Source: Streptomyces sp. SID12501
GTDB taxonomy: Bacteria; Actinomycetota; Actinomycetes; Streptomycetales; Streptomycetaceae
Reading direction: 5' to 3'
NCBI RefSeq assembly: GCF_010550245.1
Contig: NZ_JAAGLU010000012.1
Coordinates: 62,001-126,000, forward strand
Length of the DNA stretch: 64,000 bases
Shown here: positions 1 to 8,526 of the stretch, in pieces
How positions within the stretch are numbered: position 1 is the stretch's first letter
How the letters are laid out: each line of letters starts with the position of its first letter
Made by a program: the position numbers and the translations under genes
Notes under the pieces: generated by a model
Told to the model about the DNA's origin: nothing
What the model saw: the letters and a program-made list of their open reading frames with translations, nothing else
Database searches by the model: none

Positions 1-408
1 GACCAGTTCTGTCAGTACTCCGTGGCAATCCTTCGGGTGCAGAAAAGTGATCCGCGACCCCATGGAGCCGCGCCGTGGCTCCTCGTACAGAACGCGTACG
101 CCCTTGCCGCGGACATCCGCGGCGTCCGCGTCCACATCTGCCGTACCGAAAGCGATGTGATGCACTCCCTCCCCGTTCTTGGCGAGCCACTTGCCCACGG
201 CGGAGTCCTCGCGGGTCGGCTCCAGGAGCTGGAGGTAGGAGGCGCCGCCGTCGTCCGTGTTGTTGATCTTCAACATGGCCTCGCGTACGCCCTGCTCCTC
301 GTTGACCTCGGAGTGGTACACCTCGAAGCCGTACGTGGCCCGGTAGAACTCGACAGTCGTGTCGAGGTCGAAACAGGCGATCCCGATGTGGTCGATTCGC
401 GTCAGCAT
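1..408 (-). CDS. mce: methylmalonyl-CoA epimerase (3' end outside window)
   Basis: The gene begins at an ATG at 408 and runs off the window edge after 136 codons with no stop. The protein opens with MLTRIDHIGIACFDLD, the vicinal-oxygen-chelate (glyoxalase-like) fold start of methylmalonyl-CoA epimerases. It also has HHIAFGTADVDA and ends in view with HGVLTELV, close to the family's usual C-terminus, so only a few residues are probably missing. The enzyme interconverts (2R)- and (2S)-methylmalonyl-CoA in the cytoplasm, using metal ligands supplied by His and Glu residues. It is divergent from the thiolase gene; MeaB, the chaperone of methylmalonyl-CoA mutase, follows the thiolase, which supports a propionyl-CoA/methylmalonyl-CoA role. 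Confidence 0.93.
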   Translation of the reverse strand, partial: MLTRIDHIGIACFDLDTTVEFYRATYGFEVYHSEVNEEQGVREAMLKINNTDDGGASYLQLLEPTREDSAVGKWLAKNGEGVHHIAFGTADVDADAADVRGKGVRVLYEEPRRGSMGSRITFLHPKDCHGVLTELV

Positions 409-558
409 GGTGTCAGTGCAGCGCTCCCGCGGTGGTTACGCAACGTGCGCGCTGTCACACCGACGGCCCGATGACGCCAGGGGCTACCGCTCAGTACATT
501 CAGGTAAACCCTCGTTCACACACTCCTCAGCTCTCCAGCTGAAAGGGGATCGCACCTC

Positions 559-1761
559 ATGTCAGGAACGAACAGCAGTACCTCGGTGATCGTCGCGGGC
601 GCGCGTACGCCCATGGGACGGTTGCTGGGCTCGCTGAAGACCTTCTCCGGAGCCGACCTCGGCGGCTTCGCGATCAAGGCCGCCCTCGACCGTGCGGGTA
701 TCGGTGGCGACCAGGTGCAGTACGTGATCATGGGCCAGGTCCTCCAGGCCGGTGCGGGCCAGATCCCGGCCCGCCAGGCCGCGGCCAAGGCCGGCATCCC
801 GATGAACGTCCCGGCGCTGACCATCAACAAGGTGTGTCTGTCGGGCCTGGACGCGATCGCGCTGGCGGACCAGCTGATCCGCGCCGGCGAGTTCGACGTG
901 ATCGTGGCCGGTGGCCAGGAATCGATGACGAACGCCCCCCACCTGCTCCCCAAGTCCCGTGAGGGCTTCAAGTACGGCGCGATCGAGATGCTCGACGCGA
1001 TGGCGTACGACGGCCTGACCGACGCCTTCGAGAACATCGCCATGGGCGAGTCGACGGAGAAGCACAACACGCGTCTGGGCATCCTGCGCCCCGAACAGGA
1101 CGAGATCGCCGCCGTCTCCCACCAGCGCGCGGCGGCGGCTCAGAAGAACGGCGTCTTCGAGGCGGAGATCACGTCGGTGGAGATCCCGCAGCGCAAGGGC
1201 GAGCCGATCGTTTTCAGCCAGGACGAGGGCATCCGGGCGGAGACGACGGCGGAGTCGCTGGGCAGGCTGCGCCCGGCGTTCACGAAGGACGGCACGATCA
1301 CGGCGGGCACGTCGTCGCAGATCTCGGACGGCGCGGCGGCCGTGGTCGTGATGAGCAGGGCGAAGGCCGAGGAACTCGGCCTGGAGTGGATCGCGGAGAT
1401 CGGCGCCCACGGCAATGTGGCGGGCCCGGACAACTCCCTCCAGTCCCAGCCCTCCAACGCCATCCTGCACGCCCTCAAGAAGGAGGGCCTGAGCGTCGAG
1501 GATCTTGACCTGATCGAGATCAACGAGGCCTTCGCGGCGGTCGCTGTCCAGTCAATCAAGGACCTCGGCGTGTCCACGGAACGGGTGAACGTCAACGGCG
1601 GTGCCATTGCCCTGGGCCACCCGATCGGAATGTCCGGCGCCCGGCTCGTACTGCACCTGGCCCTGGAACTGAAGCGGCGCGGCGGCGGCGTCGGCGCGGC
1701 GGCCCTGTGCGGGGGCGGCGGCCAGGGTGACGCGCTGATCGTGCGGGTACCCAAGGCGTAG
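559..1761 (+). CDS. acetyl-CoA C-acetyltransferase (thiolase)
   Basis: This 400-residue protein is full length for a thiolase. It would condense two acetyl-CoA to acetoacetyl-CoA, or cleave 3-ketoacyl-CoA. The nucleophilic cysteine is C93 in NKVCLSGLDAI. The NEAFA block, H354 in GGAIALGHPIGMSGAR, and the second catalytic cysteine C384 in LCGGGGQGDALIV are all present. A purine-rich ribosome site (GAAAGGGG) precedes the ATG. The 150 bases upstream, shared with the divergent epimerase gene, hold the promoters; I see no other gene there. MeaB follows after 54 bases, probably in the same transcript. Whether it is biosynthetic or degradative cannot be told from sequence. Confidence 0.95.
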   Translation: MSGTNSSTSVIVAGARTPMGRLLGSLKTFSGADLGGFAIKAALDRAGIGGDQVQYVIMGQVLQAGAGQIPARQAAAKAGIPMNVPALTINKVCLSGLDAIALADQLIRAGEFDVIVAGGQESMTNAPHLLPKSREGFKYGAIEMLDAMAYDGLTDAFENIAMGESTEKHNTRLGILRPEQDEIAAVSHQRAAAAQKNGVFEAEITSVEIPQRKGEPIVFSQDEGIRAETTAESLGRLRPAFTKDGTITAGTSSQISDGAAAVVVMSRAKAEELGLEWIAEIGAHGNVAGPDNSLQSQPSNAILHALKKEGLSVEDLDLIEINEAFAAVAVQSIKDLGVSTERVNVNGGAIALGHPIGMSGARLVLHLALELKRRGGGVGAAALCGGGGQGDALIVRVPKA

Positions 1762-1815
1762 CGGTCGCGAGGCCGGCCGTACGTCTCGTACGTCTGTGAT
1801 CGGAACGGAGTTGTG

Positions 1816-2772
1816 ATGCAGGACGTCCCCACGCTGGTGGCCCAGGCCAGGGAAGGCCGGCCGCGGGCCGTGGCCCGGCTGATCTCCCTGGTGGAGGGGG
1901 CGTCCGGACAACTCCGCGAGGTCATGGCCGCGCTGGCCCCGCTCGCGGGCAACGCGTACGTGGTCGGCCTGACGGGATCACCGGGCGTGGGCAAGTCCAC
2001 GTCGACGTCGGCACTGGTCACGGCGTACCGGCGGCAGGGCAGGCGGGTCGGCGTACTCGCCGTCGACCCGTCGTCGCCGTTCTCCGGCGGCGCACTGCTC
2101 GGCGACCGGGTGCGGATGTCGGACCACGCGTCGGACCCGGGCGTCTACATCCGCTCGATGGCGACCCGCGGCCACCTCGGCGGCCTGGCCTGGGCGGCCC
2201 CGCAGGCGATCCGCGTGCTGGACGCGGCGGGCTGCGACGTGATCCTGGTCGAGACTGTGGGCGTGGGCCAGTCGGAGGTGGAGATCGCCGCACAGGCCGA
2301 CACCAGCGTGGTGCTTCTCGCGCCCGGGATGGGCGACGGCGTCCAGGCGGCCAAGGCGGGAATCCTGGAGATCGGCGATGTGTACGTCGTCAACAAGGCG
2401 GACCGGGACGGCGCGGACTCCACCGTCCGCGAGCTGAACCACATGCTCGGCCTGGGCGCGTCCAGATCCCCCGGCGACTGGCGCCCCCCGATCGTGAAGA
2501 CGGTCGCGTCGAGGTCGGAGGGCATCGACGAACTGGTGGAGGCCCTGGAGAAGCACCGCGCATGGATGGAGGAGCACGGCGTCCTCGCCGACCGCCGCCG
2601 CGCCCGCGCGTCCCACGAGGTCGAGACGATCGCCGTCACGACCCTCCGCGAACGGATCGGCGACCTGCGCGGCGACCGGCGGTTGGGTGCGCTGGCGGAG
2701 CGGATCGTGGCGGGGGAGCTTGATCCTTACGGGGCGGCGGACGAACTGGTGGCGGGCCTGACGGAGGGGTGA
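1816..2772 (+). CDS. meaB: methylmalonyl-CoA mutase-associated GTPase MeaB
   Basis: This is a 318-residue G3E-family P-loop GTPase of the MeaB/ArgK type. It protects methylmalonyl-CoA mutase and helps load or eject its adenosylcobalamin cofactor. The Walker A GSPGVGKST lies near residue 55. It is followed by the family's VDPSSPFSGGALLGDRVRM, the VETVGVGQSEVE switch and the NKAD guanine-specificity motif. The ATG at 1816 is preferred over the GTG at 1813 because GGAG at 1807-1810 is five bases from the ATG but only two from the GTG. The gene sits close to the epimerase, consistent with one pathway; the mutase subunits themselves are not in the window. Confidence 0.94.
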   Translation: MQDVPTLVAQAREGRPRAVARLISLVEGASGQLREVMAALAPLAGNAYVVGLTGSPGVGKSTSTSALVTAYRRQGRRVGVLAVDPSSPFSGGALLGDRVRMSDHASDPGVYIRSMATRGHLGGLAWAAPQAIRVLDAAGCDVILVETVGVGQSEVEIAAQADTSVVLLAPGMGDGVQAAKAGILEIGDVYVVNKADRDGADSTVRELNHMLGLGASRSPGDWRPPIVKTVASRSEGIDELVEALEKHRAWMEEHGVLADRRRARASHEVETIAVTTLRERIGDLRGDRRLGALAERIVAGELDPYGAADELVAGLTEG

Positions 2773-2790
2773 GGCCGCCGCGGGCGGCCT
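2772..2790. terminator. hairpin between convergent meaB and PepSY genes
   Basis: A perfect 8-bp stem (AGGCCGCC / GGCGGCCT) with a 3-base loop fills the gap between the two convergent stop codons. It has no T-tract, as is common in Streptomyces. It could act on both transcripts. Confidence 0.55.
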
Positions 2791-3410
2791 CAGTCGTTGT
2801 CGGAGTGGTCCCGCGTGATCTTGCCCGTGTCCAGGGCGACCTTCCATTCGCTCGCCCTGCCGTCCTTCACGGTCTCCACGCTCCACGCGACCGTGCCGTT
2901 CTCCCCGTCGGCGCCGACCTCGGTGACCGTGCCCTTCGCGGCGGCGGCAAGGGCGGCCTCCCGGGCGTCGAACTTCGCGCCCTTCAGCGCGGCCGACTCG
3001 GCGCGGTCCTCACCGTCGCGGTCGGTGTCGTCGTCGGTGTCACGCTGCGCCGCCAGCACCTTCCCCGCGCCCGAGACCTCGACGTCGTACTCGGCCCCGT
3101 CGCCCCGCACGACCTCCACGCCCCACGTGCCGGCGTCGGCACCGTCGTCCTCCAGTTCGGCGGAGACCGCGGTTCCCGGGGTGTGCCGCAGCGCTGCCGT
3201 GATGGCCTCGGCCGCGGTGACGGCGCTGCTGTGAACAGCTGTACGGTCGTCCGTGGTGGTGGTGTCGTCCTCGTCGTCTGAGACCACCTGCACGTTGGCG
3301 CCCGTCCGATGCCGCGCCGCCGACTCGTCGTCGCCCGCAGCGAAGGCCGCGACGGTGCCGCCGGCCAGGGCGATGGCGGTGAGGGTGGCGATGACGATGT
3401 TCCGCTTCAT
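2790..3410 (-). CDS. secreted PepSY-domain protein
   Basis: This 206-residue protein has a Sec signal peptide (MKRNIVIATLTAIALAGG..AAFAA, residues 1-25). An acidic Asp/Thr-rich linker follows, then two PepSY-like repeats at about 60-125 and 140-200, each with the alternating pattern typical of PepSY (..AWSVETVKDG..EWKVALDTGKI). The start is the ATG at 3410 with AGGAAA upstream; the longer open frame has no signal peptide in its extra part. PepSY proteins outside the membrane are thought to inhibit peptidases or feed signals to sensor kinases. The gene is divergent from an OmpR/kinase pair, so it is probably a target or accessory of that system. The exact function is unknown. Confidence 0.85.
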   Translation of the reverse strand: MKRNIVIATLTAIALAGGTVAAFAAGDDESAARHRTGANVQVVSDDEDDTTTTDDRTAVHSSAVTAAEAITAALRHTPGTAVSAELEDDGADAGTWGVEVVRGDGAEYDVEVSGAGKVLAAQRDTDDDTDRDGEDRAESAALKGAKFDAREAALAAAAKGTVTEVGADGENGTVAWSVETVKDGRASEWKVALDTGKITRDHSDND

Positions 3411-3470
3411 GGAATTTCCTGCCTCTTCGCTTGCTCGCTTCGATGACGAGAACCAAGCTGCCCGACGCCG

Positions 3471-3508
3471 CCTGAAGCGGGCCTGAAGGCACCTGAAGGC
3501 GTCTTCAG
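3471..3508. promoter_or_regulatory. triple CCTGAAG direct repeat, likely response-regulator site
   Basis: Three copies of CCTGAAG start at 3471, 3482 and 3492 (11- and 10-bp phasing), followed by an inverted CTTCAG at 3503-3508. They sit between the divergent PepSY gene and the OmpR-family regulator gene. Direct repeats at one helical turn are the usual binding layout of OmpR/PhoB regulators, so autoregulation and control of the PepSY gene are inferred. Confidence 0.55.
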
Positions 3509-3531
3509 CTTCGGTTTGCGACGCTGTACGC

Positions 3532-4197
3532 ATGCGACTGTTGATCGTCGAGGACGAGAAGCGACTGGCCCTGTCGCTCGCCAAGGGGCTGATGGCCGAG
3601 GGGTACGCCGTGGACGTCGTCCACGACGGCCGCGAGGGTCTGCACCGGGCCACCGAGACGTCGTACGACCTGGTGATCCTCGACATCATGCTGCCCGGCC
3701 TCAACGGCTACCGCGTCTGCGCGGCCCTGCGCGCCGCCGGTCACGACGTGCCGATCCTCATGCTCACGGCCAAGGACGGCGAGTACGACGAGGCGGAGGG
3801 GCTCGACACCGGCGCCGACGACTATCTGACCAAGCCCTTCTCCTACGTCGTCCTGGTCGCCCGGGTGAAGGCGCTGCTGCGCCGGCGCGGGTCGGCGGGA
3901 GCCTCGCCCGTTCTTGTGGTCGGCGAGCTGACGGTCGACACCGCGGCCCACCGCGTCCACGTCGGCGAGAGCGAAGTCACCCTCACGGCAAAGGAGTTCG
4001 CCGTACTGGAGCAGCTCGTCGTGCGGGCCGGCGAGGTGGTGTCCAAGGCGCGGATCCTGGAGCATGTCTGGGACTTCGCGTACGACGGCGACCCGAACAT
4101 CGTCGAGGTGTACGTCAGCACCCTGCGCCGGAAGCTCGGCGCCCCGCTGATCCGGACCGTGCGCGGCGCCGGGTACCGGCTCGAGGTGCCGCGGTGA
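3532..4197 (+). CDS. OmpR-family response regulator
   Basis: This 221-residue two-domain regulator has a receiver domain at residues 1-118. The acidic pocket ED is at 8-9, the phospho-acceptor is D51 (VILDIMLPGLNGY), LTAKD supplies the conserved Thr/Ala, and LTKPF the conserved Lys. A winged-helix DNA-binding domain follows (about 128-221), ending RTVRGAGYRLEVPR, which is typical of OmpR/PhoB. It starts close to the CTGAAG repeats with little leader. Its stop overlaps the GTG of the histidine kinase gene by four bases, so the two are translationally coupled partners. Confidence 0.95.
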   Translation: MRLLIVEDEKRLALSLAKGLMAEGYAVDVVHDGREGLHRATETSYDLVILDIMLPGLNGYRVCAALRAAGHDVPILMLTAKDGEYDEAEGLDTGADDYLTKPFSYVVLVARVKALLRRRGSAGASPVLVVGELTVDTAAHRVHVGESEVTLTAKEFAVLEQLVVRAGEVVSKARILEHVWDFAYDGDPNIVEVYVSTLRRKLGAPLIRTVRGAGYRLEVPR

Positions 4198-5588
4198 GAC
4201 GCGCTCTCGGCTCCGTACGGGCCCGGGCGACCCTCGGGGCCACCGTCGTCGTCGCGGTCGCGCTGGTCGCCGCCGGGACCGCCGTACTGCTCTCCCTGTG
4301 GTCCAACCTCAGCGGCCAGGCCGGTACCCAGGCGGAGCGGACCGCGCGGGCGGTCGCCGCCGACCTGGCGGCCGGGACGGCGTACGACAAGCTGTCGCTC
4401 GACGCCGACGACCGGCCCGTCCAGGTCGTGGACGCCGCCGGACGGCTGGTCGCGGCCAGCGAGGACCTGGAGCGGATCAGCGGCACGGGTGTGGCGGCGG
4501 TACGGCCGCAGCTCCCGGCGGGCGACGGTGCCGCGGAGGACGATGACGACGGCTCCCTCTCGCCCGGCGAGATCGACGAGGACGTCTCCTTCACCGACGG
4601 GTCCGCGGCCGTCGAAGGCGACGAGGCCGACTACCGGTTCGCCGCCGTACGGGTCGAGGTCGACGACAGGGGCACCCTCACCGTGCACGCCGGGGCGCCG
4701 CTCTCCGCCGAACAGAGCGCCGTCAGCACCGCGTTGACCGTCATGCTGATCGGGTTCCCGCTGCTCCTCGGCGTCGTCGCGGGCGTCACCTGGCTGGTCA
4801 CCCGGCGTGCGCTGCGCCCCGTCGAGGGCATCCGGGCCGAGATGGCCGCGATCACTGCCTCCCAGGACCTCGCCCGGCGCGTCCCGGTGCCGGACACGCA
4901 CGACGAGGTGGCCAGGCTCGCCCGGACCACCAACGAGACGCTGGCCGCCCTGGAGGCCTCCGTGGAACGCCAGCGCCGGTTCGTCGCCGACGCCTCGCAC
5001 GAGCTGCGCAGCCCCATCGCCTCCCTGCGCACCCAGCTCGAAGTCGGCTCCGCACACCCGGAGTTGCTGGACGTCGAGGGCGCCGTCGAGGACACCGTGC
5101 GGCTGCAACGCCTCGCCGCCGACCTGCTGCTGCTGGCCCGGCTGGACGCGGGGGAGCGGCCCGCCGGCGCGCGCTTCGACCTCGCGGAGCTGGTCCGCGA
5201 ACAGGCGGAGGGCAGGGCAGGGCTGACGGTTGAGGCAGGCGCCGTGGAAGTGGCCGGGTCCCGGACGCAGCTGGGGCGGCTGGTCGCCAATCTGCTGGAC
5301 AACGCGCAGCGGCACGCCCGGTCGGCGGTCACCGTCTCCGTGCGGCGGGAGGGGGCGCGGGCCGTGGTCGAGGTCGGCGACGACGGGGACGGGGTGCCCG
5401 TGGCGGACCGGGAGCGGGTCTTCGAGCGGTTCGTACGGCTCGACGCCGCCCGCAGTCGTGACGACGGCGGAGCCGGGCTCGGGCTCGCCATCGCCCGGGA
5501 CGTCGCCGTACGGCACGGCGGCACGCTGACCGTGCGTGAAGCGACCGCGGGCGGAGCCCTGTTCGAGCTCCGCCTGCCGATCACCTGA
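4194..5588 (+). CDS. sensor histidine kinase partner
   Basis: This 464-residue membrane kinase has TM1 at about residues 13-36, an extracytoplasmic sensor of about 150 residues and TM2 at about 180-203. HAMP, HisKA and HATPase domains follow. The phospho-accepting His is H269 in FVADASHELRSPIASLR. N, G1 and G2 boxes read NLLDNAQRHA, VGDDGDGVP and GGAGLGLAIARDV. The sensor domain carries an acidic run (EDDDDG...DEDVSFTDG near 112-135) that could bind cations, which is only an inference. The GTG start overlaps the regulator's stop. The secreted PepSY protein across the divergent promoter is a plausible partner outside the membrane. Confidence 0.94.
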   Translation: MRRALGSVRARATLGATVVVAVALVAAGTAVLLSLWSNLSGQAGTQAERTARAVAADLAAGTAYDKLSLDADDRPVQVVDAAGRLVAASEDLERISGTGVAAVRPQLPAGDGAAEDDDDGSLSPGEIDEDVSFTDGSAAVEGDEADYRFAAVRVEVDDRGTLTVHAGAPLSAEQSAVSTALTVMLIGFPLLLGVVAGVTWLVTRRALRPVEGIRAEMAAITASQDLARRVPVPDTHDEVARLARTTNETLAALEASVERQRRFVADASHELRSPIASLRTQLEVGSAHPELLDVEGAVEDTVRLQRLAADLLLLARLDAGERPAGARFDLAELVREQAEGRAGLTVEAGAVEVAGSRTQLGRLVANLLDNAQRHARSAVTVSVRREGARAVVEVGDDGDGVPVADRERVFERFVRLDAARSRDDGGAGLGLAIARDVAVRHGGTLTVREATAGGALFELRLPIT

Positions 5589-5648
5589 TCCGTCGAACTG
5601 GTTGCATAGATTGCGCGGATTGCACGGGTTGGACGGGGCGCACAGGTC

Positions 5649-6125
5649 CTACGGACGGCCCCGGTGGCCGCGCAGGTGCTGCGCGACCGGCTTGAGCGAC
5701 GTGCTGAGCTCGGCCAGGGCCTCCGGGGTCAGCAGCTCGATGAAGTGCCGCCGCACGGACGCCACATGATGGGGCGCGACCTTGTTCATGGTCTCCATGC
5801 CCTGCTCGGTGAGCACCGCGAACAGGCCCCGCCGGTCGGACTCGCAGTTCTCGCGGCGGACCAGGTTCGCGTTCTCCATACGGGTGATCTGGTGGGAGAG
5901 CCGGCTCTTGGACTGGAGGGTTGCGGACGCGAGGTCGCTCATCCGCATGCGCACATCGTCGGATTCGGAGAGGTTCACGAGGATCTCGTAGTCGTTCATC
6001 GTCAGGCCGAACGGTTGCAGGTCCTTTTCGAGCTGGTATGCCAGCAACCTGTTGACCTCAAGGTGGGTGCGCCAGGCGCACTGCTCCGCGTCGGTCAGCC
6101 AGCTTGTGGCCGTCTCGGTCTCCAT
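5649..6125 (-). CDS. MarR-family transcriptional regulator
   Basis: This is a 158-residue winged-helix protein with the MarR layout. The recognition helix is in MSDLASATLQSKSRLSHQITRME and the wing is ENCESDRRGLFAVLTEQG, which holds the conserved Asp-Arg-Arg. A single Cys (C104) lies in the wing, so thiol-based sensing is possible but unproven. The neighbouring intergenic region holds an ACCTAAAAGGT repeat 12 bases from the start codon, suggesting autoregulation. No adjacent gene clearly shares its promoter, so its targets are unknown. Confidence 0.9.
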   Translation of the reverse strand: METETATSWLTDAEQCAWRTHLEVNRLLAYQLEKDLQPFGLTMNDYEILVNLSESDDVRMRMSDLASATLQSKSRLSHQITRMENANLVRRENCESDRRGLFAVLTEQGMETMNKVAPHHVASVRRHFIELLTPEALAELSTSLKPVAQHLRGHRGRP

Positions 6126-6136
6126 GAATGAAGTCT

Positions 6137-6147
6137 ACCTAAAAGGT
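6137..6147. promoter_or_regulatory. short inverted repeat upstream of MarR gene
   Basis: ACCT-AAA-AGGT lies 12 bases upstream of the MarR start codon in an A/T-rich patch. It is a possible autorepressor site; the arms are only four bases, so the support is modest. Confidence 0.3.
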
Positions 6148-6217
6148 TGAAAGGCGAACTAGTGAGGGTGGCGTGACGGCGCGCACACGTTCGACGTCAC
6201 ACTCCGCAGACTACCGC

Positions 6218-7015
6218 TCACAGCCCGAAGCGACGCTGGAGGTCACCGAGCTGTCCGGGAAGGCGCGGTACACCCGGTTGCTGTGGATGACCTGCGGGAG
6301 CCCCGCCACCACCCGGCACTCCGGGCTCGTGCGGAACCACCCCCGTGGCCTGCTCGGCCATGAGTGTCTCGGAGGACTGGAGCAGTACCGTGCCGGCCCC
6401 GACGAACTCGAACTGGTGCTCTTCGCCGGAGGCCCCGCCGATGCCCGTCATCGCACGTAGACCACCCATCAGGCCCGTCATGTACCCATGGTCGTAGTGG
6501 TGGCAGGGGGAGGGGCAGTCGGCCCAGCCGACCAGGGCCTGCGGGTCCACCCGGATCGGGGGTTCCATGAACACCACCGGGCCGTTCGACGCGGCCACGA
6601 ACTTGCCCGTTCCGATGAGAGTCAGGAAGCCCGGCACGATCGACTGCTTGAGCGCGAGAGTTGGCTGAAAAGCGAGAAGGTTGCCCGAGCGAATGGTCAG
6701 GTTGCCCTCCTCCAGATCGTATGAATTCACGTCGAAGGCCCGGTCGGCGAGGAGCATCTTGCCCGAACCCTCGGCCACGACCCAGTCGCTCGCGTGCAGA
6801 GGCGAATGAAAAGACGTACGGACAAGGCGGTCCAGACGGCCGTGCCCGATGCCGTTGAAGTCGATCGACCCGTAGTAGGCGATCATCTTCCCCTTCTGCA
6901 GGAACCACTGGCTCCCCTTGAGCTCCACGCAGAAGGTGTAGTTGTTGACGTTGTCGTCGGACGGCAGCGTCATAGGGTCGTGGACGACGGGCCCCGCGCC
7001 CGGGTAGGTGGTCAC
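6218..7015 (-). CDS. AIM24-family protein, third of three
   Basis: This 265-residue AIM24 (TIGR00266-like) protein is a beta-rich family related to mitochondrial AIM24 and of unclear biochemical role in bacteria. The family core is recognisable: LQKGKMIAYYGSIDF, LADRAFDVNSYDLEEGNLTIRSGNLLAF, VFMEPPIRVDPQALVGW. It differs from its two neighbours by a distinct N-terminus and a Pro/Gly-rich C-terminal tail (GVPGGGGAPAGHPQQPGVP). The GTG start at 7015 overlaps the preceding stop (GTGA), with GAGGAG upstream, so it is translationally coupled. It contains an unusual CPSPCHHYDHG segment with paired Cys and His that could bind a metal; this is an inference. Confidence 0.88.
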   Translation of the reverse strand: MTTYPGAGPVVHDPMTLPSDDNVNNYTFCVELKGSQWFLQKGKMIAYYGSIDFNGIGHGRLDRLVRTSFHSPLHASDWVVAEGSGKMLLADRAFDVNSYDLEEGNLTIRSGNLLAFQPTLALKQSIVPGFLTLIGTGKFVAASNGPVVFMEPPIRVDPQALVGWADCPSPCHHYDHGYMTGLMGGLRAMTGIGGASGEEHQFEFVGAGTVLLQSSETLMAEQATGVVPHEPGVPGGGGAPAGHPQQPGVPRLPGQLGDLQRRFGL

Positions 7016-7662
7016 AGTTTCTCCTCGGACGCCTGGACGTACACCGCACCACTGCCGCTGAGCTCCAGCTGGAACGCCTCGCCCGAGCCGCGGCCCACCA
7101 TGTCGCGCCAGCCGAGCGCGGTGGACAGCTTGTTGCGGACGTCGCCGTGGTGCGCGACGTACGCCTGCGGGTCGACGTGGACCGGGCGCTGGGGGGTGAT
7201 CGGCACCTCGATCACCCCGCCGTGGGCCATGACGGCGACCGCGCCCTGCCCCTTGAGGGTGGTGGTGAACAGACCCTGGCCCGTCACCTGCCCCCGGACC
7301 ATGCCCATGACGCCGCCCTGCGAGCCCATGAACATCGTGCCCTGCTGGAGTGTGCCGTCGAAGGCGAGGAGGCGGTCCGCCTCGACGCACAGCGTGTCCC
7401 CGGTGAGGTTGATGACCTGGACGTGGTGGCCGCCGTGCCCGAAGAGGACCGTGCCGCTGCCCTCGACGGTCATCAGCGGGGTGGCCTCATTGGCGACCCG
7501 GCGGCCGATCATCGACATGATCCCGCCCTGGCCGCCCTGCATGTTGGGTGTGAAGGACACCTCGCCCTTGTAGGCCAGCATCGCCCCGCGCTGACTGAAG
7601 ACGCGCTGGCCGGGCATGAGGGTCGCCTCGACCATCTTGGAGTTGATCTCACGGAAGGGCAT
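7012..7662 (-). CDS. AIM24-family protein, second of three
   Basis: This 216-residue AIM24-family beta protein starts MPFREINSKMVEATLMPGQRVFSQRGAMLAYKG. It has the Gly-rich turns QGGQGGIMSMIGRRV and the paired repeats SGTVLFGHGGHHVQVINL and KGQGAVAVMAHGGV. The ATG at 7662 lies one base after the stop of the first gene, with GGGGAC upstream, so it is coupled. The product is predicted to be cytoplasmic, with no signal peptide. It is a paralogue of its two neighbours, and hetero-oligomers among the three are plausible. Function is not established. Confidence 0.9.
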   Translation of the reverse strand: MPFREINSKMVEATLMPGQRVFSQRGAMLAYKGEVSFTPNMQGGQGGIMSMIGRRVANEATPLMTVEGSGTVLFGHGGHHVQVINLTGDTLCVEADRLLAFDGTLQQGTMFMGSQGGVMGMVRGQVTGQGLFTTTLKGQGAVAVMAHGGVIEVPITPQRPVHVDPQAYVAHHGDVRNKLSTALGWRDMVGRGSGEAFQLELSGSGAVYVQASEEKL

Positions 7663-7663
7663 G

Positions 7664-8296
7664 TCACACGTCCCCGGCGATCGTGTTGCGCTCACTGGGC
7701 TGGACGTACACCAGGCCGTCGCCCTCGAAGCGGATCTGGAAGGCCTCGCCGCCGCCCTCGCCCATGAGCGTGCGGAACGTCACGCCGGACTGGAAGGACT
7801 GCCGGACGTTGCCCTGATGCGCGATGTACGCGCCCGGGTCGACGGTCAGCGGGAACTGCGGGCTCACACGCAGCACCACGGCCGGTCCGTCCGACATGAT
7901 CGCCGCCTGGCCGTGCCCCTCGACGGTCGTCGTGAACAGGCCGTTGCCCTGTGAGGCGCCGCGCATCCCCGTGAAGGACGTGCCCGTGCGCAGGCCCGAG
8001 TCGGTCGCCAGCAGGTTGGTCGACTCGACGTACAACTTGTCCCCCTGGAGGCCGACAAGGTTGATCTCGGAGGCGCGGTCGGCGAACCAGCACGTCCCGT
8101 GCCCCTTCACCTCCATCAGTGTCATCTGCTCACCGGTGATCCGCCGGGTGACCATCCCCCGGATGCCCTCACCGCCGCCGCTGAGCTTCTTGAAGTCCAT
8201 CTGGCCGTCGTACGCCACCATCGAGCCGTTCTTCGCCTTTACGGCGTCCCCGGTCATGTCGATGGCCAGCACCTTGCTGCCTTGAAGTCGAAACAT
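7664..8296 (-). CDS. AIM24-family protein, first of three
   Basis: This 210-residue AIM24-family protein starts MFRLQGSKVLAIDMTGDAVKAKNGSMVAYDGQ. The repeated pattern of the family is clear: KGHGTCWFADRASEINLV, then EGHGQAAIMSDGPAVVLRV, and finally GGGEAFQIRFEGDGLVYVQPSERN. It heads the three-gene operon; the 230 bases upstream are shared with the divergent DUF3817 gene. It has no signal peptide or membrane segment. A GTG two codons upstream (8302) is an alternative start. Confidence 0.92.
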   Translation of the reverse strand: MFRLQGSKVLAIDMTGDAVKAKNGSMVAYDGQMDFKKLSGGGEGIRGMVTRRITGEQMTLMEVKGHGTCWFADRASEINLVGLQGDKLYVESTNLLATDSGLRTGTSFTGMRGASQGNGLFTTTVEGHGQAAIMSDGPAVVLRVSPQFPLTVDPGAYIAHQGNVRQSFQSGVTFRTLMGEGGGEAFQIRFEGDGLVYVQPSERNTIAGDV

Positions 8297-8475
8297 CGCC
8301 ACGGGGCGAAGGTAGCCCGCCGGGCACCCCCGGCAACAGATCCCGAAGGTGGAGATCGCCCCTGAACCTCCCCCTAGGGGCCGAACACCCGAACACCCGT
8401 CCATACCTCCGCACTCCCGCACCCTCACACCCCCGTCCCGGTCGCCCGGGCCGCCGATGTCACAATGGGCGAACA

Positions 8476-8495
8476 TTTGTGCATCCATTCACAAA
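8476..8495. promoter_or_regulatory. TTTGTG-N8-CACAAA inverted repeat
   Basis: A perfect 6-bp inverted repeat with an 8-base spacer sits 31 bases upstream of the DUF3817 gene, in the divergent gap with the AIM24 operon (8297-8526). No other feature stands out in that gap, which is C-rich on the plus strand. It is a possible operator; the cognate regulator is unknown. Confidence 0.3.
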
Positions 8496-8526
8496 GCGAC
8501 CCCCTCGCACCCACCGAAGGTGACCC

